Below are positions 43,337 to 51,395 of a DNA stretch of 64,000 nt, piece by piece. The notes under the pieces were generated by a model. That model had not been told where the DNA came from. It made no database searches and worked only from the letters and a program-made list of their open reading frames with translations. The number at the start of each line of letters is the position of its first letter. Position 1 is the stretch's first letter. Source of the stretch: Thiohalophilus sp046483665. Lineage in GTDB: Bacteria > Pseudomonadota > Gammaproteobacteria > UBA6429 > Thiohalophilaceae. The DNA lies in contig NZ_JAWOCR010000007.1 of the NCBI RefSeq assembly GCF_046483665.1, forward strand, positions 72,997 through 136,996, given 5' to 3'. The position numbers and the translations under genes were made by a program.

Positions 43337-43449
43337 CAAGGGGTCAGTACACTTGAAAGAAGGTAGTAAAGTCGATTTAGAAAGCATAATGATGGCGGCA
43401 CTAGAAATACCGAGAGAATAAGGCAGACTTCAAGTGATCTGACCCCTTG
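43337..43449. mobile_element. 113 bp MITE-like element with 21 bp inverted ends
   Basis: CAAGGGGTCAG-TACACTTGAA (43337-43357) and the reverse complement of CAAGGGGTCAG-ATCACTTGAA (43429-43449) match at 19 of 21 positions. The 71-base interior has no gene; a short open frame ends ATGGCGGCACTAGAAATACC. It resembles non-autonomous elements whose ends read AAGGGGTCAGA. It may be moved by a transposase encoded elsewhere. Remaining sequence of the 43091-43604 gap shows no further feature except a repeat at 43167. Confidence 0.7.
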
Positions 43450-43604
43450 ATACGCCTTGATACGGAGGCGGAAACAGATAGGCGGAACCTTAGGCCACCG
43501 CGTCACATCTTTACTCTACCGTAAGCAGCCATGAGAATAATGCTGTTAAGGATGGTATGGTTACTATTTTCTGATGCTTCTATTGTACGACTCTGGTCTT
43601 TTAA

Positions 43605-44027
43605 TTAAACCAGTGCCGCGCCGATAAGCGACAGCACAACCACTGTAGTCAGCACGATACGCATCGGCACATACCATGCCGGTACCAGGTTCTGTTTCGC
43701 CGCGCGGTGGTCCATGGCGCATAATATAATAAAGGCCACAATTAACAGGCTGTAGCTGTATGCCGGTGTGATGAGCAGGGCGACCCAGCCAAGCAGGGCG
43801 GGTAGCACGCTGAGGCCCAGTTGCGCCAGTGCGGCCTGGCTCTCACGTGACATGGCCGCACCCCAGTGGATGGCTCCCATGAACGAAAGAATGATAGCGG
43901 CGTAGGTTCGCAGGACGAAGTCGGCGTCCTGTATGCCAGGCAGGTCAATCCATGTGCCGATGCTGAAAACAACAAAGGGGATCAGGCCGGCATATCCCAG
44001 TACTTTTGCCAATTGTTCAGTTCTCAT
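43605..44027 (-). CDS. DUF3429 family inner-membrane protein
   Basis: A 140-residue protein with about five hydrophobic segments, starting MRTEQLAKVLGYAGLIPFVV. SFMGAIHWGAAM is characteristic of DUF3429. Function unknown. ATG 44027 has GGAG six bases upstream and is preferred over ATG 44045. Repeats surround it on both sides: the gap to 44132 holds a 'TTCGCGTTATTCTGCGCC' palindrome arm. Confidence 0.82.
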   Translation of the reverse strand: MRTEQLAKVLGYAGLIPFVVFSIGTWIDLPGIQDADFVLRTYAAIILSFMGAIHWGAAMSRESQAALAQLGLSVLPALLGWVALLITPAYSYSLLIVAFIILCAMDHRAAKQNLVPAWYVPMRIVLTTVVVLSLIGAALV

Positions 44028-44132
44028 GGCAGCTCCGGTGATCATCCACGTTATCTGGTTTTTCCCTGATTAAACCAGAACTCTTCGCGTTATTCTGCGC
44101 CTTCGCGTCTGCGCGATAATGCTCATAATCTA

Positions 44133-45131
44133 TTATACAGCCTCGGCTCTGTCCCCGAACCAGAAGCCGCTGTCCATGTCCAGGAACTGCTGGAAGTGGA
44201 TGTAGTGCGAGCCGTCGCAGGAGAAGGTGAGGCCGACCATGCCGTTGATGGTGTTGAACGAGGCGGAGCGCAGGTAGATGGTTTCATCCGCGTGGCGCAG
44301 GGCCTTGAACTGGTTCAGGACGCGGCCGATGTCCTCGAAGCCGACCTGGGTGCGTTCGTGCGGGTCGCGGCGCGGGTAGGCAAGGCAGCGTTCGGGATCG
44401 ACGATCTCGTCGAGCATGTGAATGTTGTAGTCGTAGGGATCATCCAGTGACCAGAAGGAGGCGCGGGAGCTGGAAAAGTGAATCTTGACATGAAAGATGC
44501 CGTGGTTGCGTATCATCCCGGCGATGATATCCATCACTTCGTCGAGCACCTTGTCCATGGCGCTGATGGAACGCTGTTGCTGGAAGACGGTGCCGCGAAT
44601 TGCCGGATCGCCCTTGTACTGGCTCCAGCCGGCTGCAGCGGGTGCTTTCTCGCGCTGACCGTGCAGGTCTTCGACATTGTAATCGGCGGCGATGAAACCG
44701 AGGATTTCATTGCCGTCGCGCACCGCCTGGATGGCGGTGATGCAGGGAAGGGTGCTATGGCGGCTGGTGTAAACCGGTGACAGGGTAAAGCCCTGGTACG
44801 GCAGAGTGCTGCTCAGATAGGGGCGGCCGGTGAGATCCAGTCCGCGCCATTGTGCATCCAGCTGGCCGTCTTCGATGTTGGCGGAGATCAGGATGTTATG
44901 GGTGTTAACCGCATACAGCATGTGACAGTGGGGCAGTTGGCCAAGACCTTGCAACAGCACCTGATCCAGCTGCGTCGGATCCTGCCAGACAAGGGCGGCC
45001 TCGACGGCGAGGGTAGCCAGTGGCTCAGCGGCAAGGCTGGCCAGCTGTTGTTTTTGATAAGCGATGCGTTCCTTGAAGGCGGACATAACGTTCCATGCTG
45101 ATGGCTGATGGGTCGGTTCCTGTAACGGCAT
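44133..45131 (-). CDS. Orphan PDC/Cache-type sensor protein
   Basis: A 332-residue protein without signal peptide or membrane segment. Residues about 30-155 resemble a PDC (Cache) ligand-binding fold: LVWQDPTQLDQVLLQGLGQL, then LTGRPYLSSTLPYQGFTLSP and a VRDGNEILGFIAADYNVEDL end. The C-terminal half (about 190-332) matches no output domain I recognise (GIFHVKIHFSSSRASFWS, DETIYLRSASFNTINGMVG). Sensor domains of this kind are usually periplasmic parts of chemoreceptors or kinases, so a soluble standalone form is unusual. ATG 45086 (MSAFKERIAYQ) is an equally good start. Confidence 0.7.
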   Translation of the reverse strand: MPLQEPTHQPSAWNVMSAFKERIAYQKQQLASLAAEPLATLAVEAALVWQDPTQLDQVLLQGLGQLPHCHMLYAVNTHNILISANIEDGQLDAQWRGLDLTGRPYLSSTLPYQGFTLSPVYTSRHSTLPCITAIQAVRDGNEILGFIAADYNVEDLHGQREKAPAAAGWSQYKGDPAIRGTVFQQQRSISAMDKVLDEVMDIIAGMIRNHGIFHVKIHFSSSRASFWSLDDPYDYNIHMLDEIVDPERCLAYPRRDPHERTQVGFEDIGRVLNQFKALRHADETIYLRSASFNTINGMVGLTFSCDGSHYIHFQQFLDMDSGFWFGDRAEAV

Positions 45132-45272
45132 TCAAATAGTATGCCGTCTATTGTTCTCCTGCGCTGTGACAGGCTTGTGACGGTCGACAGGGCGTGCGAA
45201 CACTGCGGAGATCGCAGCAGGTGACACATGCTAACATGCCCACTGATTGGAGAAACGGACAAATCACGCACT

Positions 45273-46637
45273 ATGGCCAAGAGCAAGGTTGTTTATTCCT
45301 GCACCGAATGCGGTACCCAGGCACCGAAATGGGCCGGCCAATGCGGTGATTGCGGGGCATGGAACACGCTGGTGGAGGTGACCGCGGTGAGCAGCAGTGG
45401 ACGTAACATCCGCTTCAGCGGTTTTGCCGGCGACGCGGCCGGCCAGCGGGTGCAGCGGCTGGGGGAAGTGGATGCCGCCGACGTGGCACGCGTGCCCACC
45501 GGGATCGGCGAGTTCGACCGGGTGCTGGGCAGTGGGCTGGTCCCCGGCTCGGTGGTGTTGCTGGGAGGCGATCCCGGTATCGGTAAGTCCACGTTATTAC
45601 TGCAAACCGTGGTCAGCCTGGGCCAGCAACTGACGCCGCTGTATATCACCGGCGAGGAATCGCTGCAGCAGGTGAGTATGCGCGCGCAACGCCTGGGGCT
45701 GGCGGCGGACGATCTGGCGTTACTGGCCGAGACCCGGGTGGAAGACATCCTGGCCATCGCCCGGCAGGAGCGCCCGCAGGTGCTGGTGATTGATTCCATC
45801 CAGACCATCTTCACCGATGAGGTGACCTCGGCGCCGGGCTCGGTCAGCCAGGTACGAGAGTCGGCCGCGCAGCTGGTGCGTTATGCCAAACAGACCGGCA
45901 CCGCGCTGTTCCTGGTGGGCCATGTCACCAAGGAAGGCACCCTGGCCGGGCCGCGGGTGCTGGAGCACATGGTCGATACCGTACTCTATTTTGAAGGCGA
46001 TTCAAGCAGCCGTTACCGACTGGTGCGGGCGATGAAAAACCGCTTCGGCGCGGTCAACGAGCTGGGCGTGTTCGCCATGACTGACAAGGGGCTGCGCGAG
46101 GTGAACAATCCCTCGGCGATCTTCTTGTCCCGTCACGACGATGCCGTGCCGGGCAGCGTGATCCTGGTGACCCTGGAAGGCAGCCGCCCGTTGCTGGTAG
46201 AGGTCCAGGCGCTGGTCGACGACAGCCAGCTGAGTAATCCGCGCCGGGTGACCACTGGTCTGGAACACAATCGCCTGGCCATGTTGCTGGCGGTATTGCA
46301 TCGCCACGCCGGGGTGGTGTGTGCCGATCAGGATGTGTTCGCCAATGTTGTCGGCGGCGTGCGGGTGACCGAGACCGCCGCCGACCTGGCGGTGATCCTG
46401 GCGGTGATGTCGAGCCTGCGCAACAAAACCCTGCCGCAGGATCTGATCGTCTTTGGCGAAATCGGCCTGGCCGGCGAAATCCGCCCCGTGCCCAACGGCC
46501 AGGACCGCCTGCAGGAGGCCGCCAAGCACGGTTTCAAACGCGCCGTGATCCCCAAAGGCAACGCCCCGCGCAAACCCCTCGATGGCCTGCAAATCACCGC
46601 CGTCAGTCGGCTCGAAGAACTCCTCGATCTGTTCTGA
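45273..46637 (+). CDS. radA: DNA repair protein RadA
   Basis: A 454-residue RecA-like branch-migration helicase (E. coli 460). The zinc finger uses Cys10, Cys13, Cys24 and Cys27 (YSCTECGTQAPKWAGQCGDC). Walker A is GDPGIGKSTLLL, the RadA-specific motif is KNRFG, and the C-terminal Lon-like domain ends the protein. The open frame to 45228 has no support. Helps process recombination intermediates. Upstream gap (45132-45272) shows no clear promoter. Confidence 0.97.
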   Translation: MAKSKVVYSCTECGTQAPKWAGQCGDCGAWNTLVEVTAVSSSGRNIRFSGFAGDAAGQRVQRLGEVDAADVARVPTGIGEFDRVLGSGLVPGSVVLLGGDPGIGKSTLLLQTVVSLGQQLTPLYITGEESLQQVSMRAQRLGLAADDLALLAETRVEDILAIARQERPQVLVIDSIQTIFTDEVTSAPGSVSQVRESAAQLVRYAKQTGTALFLVGHVTKEGTLAGPRVLEHMVDTVLYFEGDSSSRYRLVRAMKNRFGAVNELGVFAMTDKGLREVNNPSAIFLSRHDDAVPGSVILVTLEGSRPLLVEVQALVDDSQLSNPRRVTTGLEHNRLAMLLAVLHRHAGVVCADQDVFANVVGGVRVTETAADLAVILAVMSSLRNKTLPQDLIVFGEIGLAGEIRPVPNGQDRLQEAAKHGFKRAVIPKGNAPRKPLDGLQITAVSRLEELLDLF

Positions 46638-46679
46638 GAACAGAGGGCCGAATTACGGGGGGGTGACGAGGTTCTAAAT

Positions 46680-46960
46680 CCTTCGATCTCACGATCGTGA
46701 TTCCGGAGAATGCCGGGATTCAGAAGTTGTACCCTGTTTTGAGACTGGTTCCCGGCTTTCGCCGGGATGACGGTTTGCAGATTTTCAACCGAATTGGAGG
46801 ACAGGTAACGCAACCATCGAAGATACCGAGTACATGGTATCGGTGTGTTTCAATGTAGTTCGGTGGTTGTTTACGGGATGATGGTGCGTAGTACGCACCC
46901 TGAATAGTTTAAATCTTTTTCTGCGTTCTCTGCGCCTTCGCCTCCCGGCGTTGGGTTTTT
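46680..46960. repeat. Intergenic repeats after radA
   Basis: The 326-base gap holds CCGGAGAATGCCGGGATTCAG and GGTTCCCGGCTTTCGCCGGG (46690-46770) of the TCATTCC palindrome type. At 46919-46960 is an arm of the CTCTGCGCCTTCGCC family. No gene, promoter or terminator is convincing. Confidence 0.55.
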
Positions 46961-46963
46961 CTG

Positions 46964-47341
46964 TCAGTTACCCGGTTCGAGCAGTTCGGCCAGTTCGCGT
47001 TCGAGCAGGGCAGGGTCGCCGAGGTTGAGTTCGAGTAGACGGTGCAGGTGACTGGCGCTGTCCAGGTCCATATGATCGAAGTGCAGCCCCAGGTAGTCAG
47101 GGTTTTTGTGGTGGGTGATGCGGATATCAAATGCCAGCTGGATTTCATCGCTCAGCTGCAGTTGCAGAAGATAGGTTTTGTCAAAGTCGAGAGGACCATC
47201 GGTGGGGCGGCGGATCATGGCGCCGCGCAGGCTGATGTCGATCACCCCGGTTTGCCACTGGCGGTTGCTGGCGGGATCGATCAACCAGGCTTCGCCATCG
47301 AAGCGGATGCGGGTGAAGTGGCGGCGTTCGTTATCGTTCAT
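46964..47341 (-). CDS. PilZ domain protein
   Basis: A 125-residue single-domain protein beginning MNDNERRHFTRIRFDGEAW. The c-di-GMP-binding RxxxR motif is RRHFTR (with the second Arg in TRIRF) and the downstream (D/N)xSxxG is DISLRG. It ends with a short helical tail. Likely a c-di-GMP receptor. It follows the FHA gene by two bases; both are read on the minus strand and probably co-translated. A GGDEF relic elsewhere in the window shows that c-di-GMP genes exist here. Confidence 0.88.
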   Translation of the reverse strand: MNDNERRHFTRIRFDGEAWLIDPASNRQWQTGVIDISLRGAMIRRPTDGPLDFDKTYLLQLQLSDEIQLAFDIRITHHKNPDYLGLHFDHMDLDSASHLHRLLELNLGDPALLERELAELLEPGN

Positions 47342-47343
47342 GT

Positions 47344-47985
47344 TCAGTCCAGGTAAAACTGCATTTTGATGTTGCCGATCTGGATGGTGTTGCCGTCCTG
47401 CAGTTTGTGGCTGTGGTCGCCCAGCGGCTGGTTATCCACCAGCGGGGGATGTTCGCCTTCCAGATGCGAGAGAAAGTAACCGTCATTGCGCCGCGTGATA
47501 ACTGCCGTGGCCACACCCGGTTTACCCAGGTTGGTCATGGAGCGGTTCAGGCTCAGGGTCTTGCCCAGGTTCTGGCCGTTGAGGATCTGCAGCCAGCCCT
47601 GACGGGTTTCATGCGTCTGTTCGGCGTCGGCCTGTTGCGGGGTGATCTCCTCGACTTCGGGCACTGGCAGCTCATCCACGTGAGCCATGTTGTGATCTTC
47701 TTCGTATTTGTATTCCAGTGTGTGCTTGCCGATGCGGATGGTGTCGCCATCCTTGAGCAGATGCTTGTCGATTTTGTTCTGCTCGACGAAGGTGCCGCCC
47801 TCGCTGTCGAGATCGACCAGCACCGAGGTTTGATCCCGGGTGTCGAGGCGGGCGTGCCGGGGTGAGACAGCCAGGCTGTCGATATGAATCGTGCACTGGG
47901 GATCACGCCCGATCAGCATGCTGCCCTTGAGGATCGGATAGACACGCAGAATGCTTCCCTTGAATGACAGCGTCAGCTTGGACAC
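47344..47985 (-). CDS. Tandem FHA-domain protein
   Basis: A 213-residue cytosolic protein starting at a GTG (47985). The N-terminal FHA domain (about 22-75) has GRDPQCTIHID, SPRHARL (Ser and His of the phosphothreonine site) and DLDSEGGTFVEQNKI. A second, degenerate FHA-like domain (about 135-213) has ITRRNDGYFLSHLEG and QDGNTIQIGN but lacks the GRxxxx Ser core. An acidic linker separates them. FHA domains bind phosphothreonine; a Ser/Thr kinase is not in the window. Paired with PilZ. Confidence 0.87.
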   Translation of the reverse strand: MSKLTLSFKGSILRVYPILKGSMLIGRDPQCTIHIDSLAVSPRHARLDTRDQTSVLVDLDSEGGTFVEQNKIDKHLLKDGDTIRIGKHTLEYKYEEDHNMAHVDELPVPEVEEITPQQADAEQTHETRQGWLQILNGQNLGKTLSLNRSMTNLGKPGVATAVITRRNDGYFLSHLEGEHPPLVDNQPLGDHSHKLQDGNTIQIGNIKMQFYLD

Positions 47986-48125
47986 GTGCGGCTCGGCTCC
48001 CGGCTAGTAACTGAATGAAAAGTCTATATTTATCGTAGAATTATAGTCTTTTATTAATGTTATTATACAACTGCGGCGGTGGATAGTCCCGATTTGACCG
48101 CCCGTCCGGGATTTTCCCCCTTGCG

Positions 48126-49427
48126 TCAAGACTCGCCGGGACCCGGTTCCTCCGCAGGCAGGTTGTTGCGTTTCCAGCCCGGGTCGATGTGCACGGTTTT
48201 GACGGCGTTGCCGGTGGTCTGGACGATTTCGATGGGATAGTCGGCGATCAGCAGGCTGGTGCCGGGATCGGGGATGTGTTCCAGGTATTCGAGGATCAGG
48301 CCATTGAGGGTTTTCGGTCCCTCGCTGGGCAACTCCCATTCCAGCGCCTTGTTCAGTTCACGGATGGTGATGCTGCCGTCGACCAGAAACGTGCCGTCCT
48401 CCTGCACGTGAATGTCGCGACTGGAGGCGGCCGGGTCAGTGGTGAATTCGCCGACAATCTCCTCGAGAATATCCTCCAGAGTGACCAGCCCCTGAATATC
48501 GCCGTATTCATTGACCACCAGCGCAATGCGCCGGCGTTCGCCCTGGAAGTTGAGCAACTGGGTGTGCAGGGGGGTGCCTTCGGGGACGTAATACGCATCG
48601 CGAATGATCCGGCGGAAGTTGTCCTTGCTCAGCTCATCCTGCTGGAAGAGACGCACGGCGCGGCGCAGATGGACCATGCCGATCACATGATCGATATCCC
48701 CTTCGTAAACCGGCATGCGGGTATGCTGGCTTTCGGTGAGCTGCTTGGCAATCGCTTCCCAGTCGTCGGCCAGGTCGATGCCGGCGATCTCGTTACGCGG
48801 TACCATGATGTCATCGACGCTGACTTTTTCCAGATCGAGAATACTGAGCAGCATCTCCTGATGGCGCTGCGGAATCATGCTGCCGGCCTCGCTGACCACC
48901 ACGCGCAGCTCTTCGCTGCTGAGGGTCATACGCCCGGCTTCATCGAGCCGGATACCGAATATCCGGAGCAGACCATTGGAGAGGCGGGTGATAAACCACA
49001 CCAGCGGATAAAAAATCTTCAGCAAGGGTGCCAGTACATAAGAGGCGGGCAGGGCATAGCGTTCCGGGTTGAAAGCCGCCAGGGTTTTGGGCGTCACTTC
49101 GGAAAAGATCAGCACGATGATGGTCAGGGCGATGGTGGCGATCCAGATGCCGGACTCGCCGAACAGCCGCATACCGATCAGGGTGGCAATGGCCGAAGCC
49201 AGAATGTTGACGAAGTTGTTGCCCAGCAGGATAACCCCGATCAAACGATCGGGCCGGGTCAGCAGGCGTTCCGCCTTTTGCGCGCCCTTGTGTTTTTTCT
49301 CGGACAGATTGCGCAGGCGATAGCGGTTGAGACTCATCAGCCCCGTTTCGGAGCCGGAGAAAAACCCCGACACAATCAACAGGAAGACGAGTATGCCGAT
49401 GAGCATACCTAGGGGTAATTCGTTCAA
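48126..49427 (-). CDS. CNNM/CorB-like transport-associated protein (DUF21, CBS, CorC_HlyC)
   Basis: A 433-residue protein like E. coli YfjD/CorB. An N-terminal DUF21 membrane domain (about residues 1-185) has four hydrophobic segments and FFSGSETGLMSLNRYRL. A CBS pair follows (about 200-330), with VPRNEIAGID and VVNEYGDIQGLVTLEDI. A C-terminal CorC_HlyC domain ends it. Implicated in Mg/Co homeostasis. The start is TTG 49427 with AGAGG nine bases upstream; ATG 49406 is an alternative. Neighbours ypjD and ffh, as in E. coli. Confidence 0.92.
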   Translation of the reverse strand: MNELPLGMLIGILVFLLIVSGFFSGSETGLMSLNRYRLRNLSEKKHKGAQKAERLLTRPDRLIGVILLGNNFVNILASAIATLIGMRLFGESGIWIATIALTIIVLIFSEVTPKTLAAFNPERYALPASYVLAPLLKIFYPLVWFITRLSNGLLRIFGIRLDEAGRMTLSSEELRVVVSEAGSMIPQRHQEMLLSILDLEKVSVDDIMVPRNEIAGIDLADDWEAIAKQLTESQHTRMPVYEGDIDHVIGMVHLRRAVRLFQQDELSKDNFRRIIRDAYYVPEGTPLHTQLLNFQGERRRIALVVNEYGDIQGLVTLEDILEEIVGEFTTDPAASSRDIHVQEDGTFLVDGSITIRELNKALEWELPSEGPKTLNGLILEYLEHIPDPGTSLLIADYPIEIVQTTGNAVKTVHIDPGWKRNNLPAEEPGPGES

Positions 49428-49511
49428 GAACGCAAAGCCTCTTGCTGCCTGTAGGGAAGATGAATTACGAAGGACATCACCGGCACTGTCAAGGTTAACC
49501 GCCGGCGGCGG

Positions 49512-50336
49512 CTAGCGATGCAGAACCAGTTCAAGCACAAATTTGCTGCCGAAGTAGGCCAGCATGAGAGCAATGAAGGCGGCGATGGTCCAGCGGATGG
49601 CTATGCGGCCACGCCAGCCGAACTGGACCCGTCCCCACAACAGAATACCGAACAGGATCCAGGCGATGATCGACAGCACAGTTTTGTGCACCAGGTGCTG
49701 GGCGAGAATGTCCTCCAGATAGAGTCCGCCGCTGAACAGCGAGATACTCAGTACAATAAAGCCCAGACCGATCATCTGGAACAGCATGGTTTCCATGGTC
49801 TCCAGCGGTGGCAGGGCGCGCACGATGCCGCCGGGCTGCTTGTTGTGCAGGTGGGCATCCTGGAAATAGAGCAGGATCGCCTGCACCACCGCGATGCTCA
49901 GCAGACTGTAGGCGAGAATCGAAACGAGGATATGAAACTCCAGTCCCGCGGCCAGATTCCGGGCCAGGATGTTGTGCTCGTCGCTGAGCAGGCGCAGCAC
50001 AACCGTGATAGCGGTAAACGGCAGTACCACAATACCGAGTGATTCCACAGGACGCGAGAGAGCCGACAGCAGTAGCAACAGCGCGGCCAGCCAGCCCACC
50101 AGGGTAAAGATAGTATAAAAACCAATATCCACGCCGGCCGGTGTAAACAGCACCTGCCACAGCAGTACACCATGTAGCGCCACGGCGACCAGTCCGGGGG
50201 CCAGCAGACGCAGACGGGTTGCGGGCGCGGCCGGTGTGCCGCTGACCAGACGTCGCCATAGCAGAACGCCGGCCAGCAGATACAGCAGAATTGCGGCCAG
50301 TGCCGGGAGCAACAGATTAAGAGCCAGGGAGTTCAT
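49512..50336 (-). CDS. ypjD: Inner-membrane protein YpjD (CcsA/HemX-like)
   Basis: A 274-residue protein with eight hydrophobic segments of the cytochrome c assembly CcsA family, including LLLPALAAILLYLLAGVLLW and LYFQDAHLHNKQPG. YpjD homologues are near-universal next to ffh in gammaproteobacteria and their role is unclear. ATG 50336 (MNSLALNLLLPAL) is chosen; the open frame to 50456 is not hydrophobic and lacks a ribosome site. It is divergent from the phosphodiesterase gene. Confidence 0.9.
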   Translation of the reverse strand: MNSLALNLLLPALAAILLYLLAGVLLWRRLVSGTPAAPATRLRLLAPGLVAVALHGVLLWQVLFTPAGVDIGFYTIFTLVGWLAALLLLLSALSRPVESLGIVVLPFTAITVVLRLLSDEHNILARNLAAGLEFHILVSILAYSLLSIAVVQAILLYFQDAHLHNKQPGGIVRALPPLETMETMLFQMIGLGFIVLSISLFSGGLYLEDILAQHLVHKTVLSIIAWILFGILLWGRVQFGWRGRIAIRWTIAAFIALMLAYFGSKFVLELVLHR

Positions 50337-50579
50337 CACCTCTGGATCATCGCACAGCTCGATCGACGAAGGAAGTGCCGCGCCGCGCCTTGGCGGGAAT
50401 GTTTGTACCGCGCCGGCTATATACTTACGTTGATGATTGGCGCGGAGATAAAACAAAACATTATCAAGGTCTTAGACTTGTGACTCTGGTAGCATTTTGA
50501 TTTACTCGGGCATGGCACTATTCAAGGTCGGAATAACAGGCTAATTAGCATAATTCAATCAGGCGAAGTGAGAGGCTAG

Positions 50580-51344
50580 ATGGAACTGCAGGTTCTGGGA
50601 TGTAGCGGCGGTGTCGGCAATGGTTTGCGCACCACCACCATGATGATCGATGAGGATATTCTGATCGATGCCGGCACCGGTGTGGGTGATCTGACCCTCG
50701 AACAGATGGCCGGCCTGCGCCATATTTTTCTGACTCATTCGCATCTGGATCATATCGCCAGCATTCCCCTGCTGGTGGATAGCGTGTTCGAACATCTGCA
50801 TGAACCGATTACCATCCACGCTCAGCAAGTGACCATTGATGCACTGCGCACACACATTTTCAATAACGTGATCTGGCCCGATTTTGCCGCGTTGCCCCAT
50901 CCTGATCGACCGGTGCTTCGCTACCAGCCGATGCAGCCGGGTGAAAGCCGCCAGGTGCGGAATATCCGGTTTGAAATGGTACCGGTCAATCACGTGGTGC
51001 CCGGGGTCGGCTATATTGTACGCAACAGCCCTCAGGTTTTTGCCTTCAGCGGGGATACCACCACCAATGATACCTTCTGGGCGCGCCTTAACCAGCTGGA
51101 GCGACTGGATCTGCTGATCGTCGAAGCGGCTTTCGCGGATGACGATATCGATATCTGCCGGCGTGCCGGTCATTACTGTCCCGCGTTGCTGGCAGAGGAC
51201 ATTGCCAAGCTGACCCACCAGCCCGAAGTTTATATCACCCACAACAAGCCGGGCGGCGAGGGCGAGATTTTCGCCGAATGTGCCCGCGCCATCACCACCC
51301 ATTCGGTCAACCGGCTCTCGGCCGGGGCCCGTTTCACGTTATAA
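50580..51344 (+). CDS. MBL-fold hydrolase, class II cyclic-nucleotide phosphodiesterase-like
   Basis: A 254-residue metallo-beta-lactamase-fold protein with the metal site THSHLDHI (His, His, Asp, His; about residues 51-58). Further ligands are probably in VNHVVPG (His143) and FSGDTT (Asp). The order ILIDAGTGVGDLT, then HSHLDHIASIPLLVDS, resembles class II 3',5'-cAMP phosphodiesterases, though general MBL hydrolase is possible. Terminal YITHNKPGGEG supplies another His. ATG 50580 directly follows GAGAGGCTAG. ffh begins 51 bases later. Confidence 0.8.
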   Translation: MELQVLGCSGGVGNGLRTTTMMIDEDILIDAGTGVGDLTLEQMAGLRHIFLTHSHLDHIASIPLLVDSVFEHLHEPITIHAQQVTIDALRTHIFNNVIWPDFAALPHPDRPVLRYQPMQPGESRQVRNIRFEMVPVNHVVPGVGYIVRNSPQVFAFSGDTTTNDTFWARLNQLERLDLLIVEAAFADDDIDICRRAGHYCPALLAEDIAKLTHQPEVYITHNKPGGEGEIFAECARAITTHSVNRLSAGARFTL

Positions 51345-51395
51345 TGGCCCGGATCGCCGAGTGTGGCGGTCGACTGTATTTCCAAGTGAGGCAAC

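Noticed and set aside
43142..43387. 81-codon minus-strand frame over the repeat and MITE region
   Set aside because: It spans the left end of the inverted-repeat element and a TCATTCC palindrome; composition and lack of ribosome site argue against a gene.
48189..49412. 407-codon open frame antisense to the CorB-like gene
   Set aside because: The minus-strand frame has clear DUF21, CBS and CorC_HlyC domains; the plus-strand product has none.
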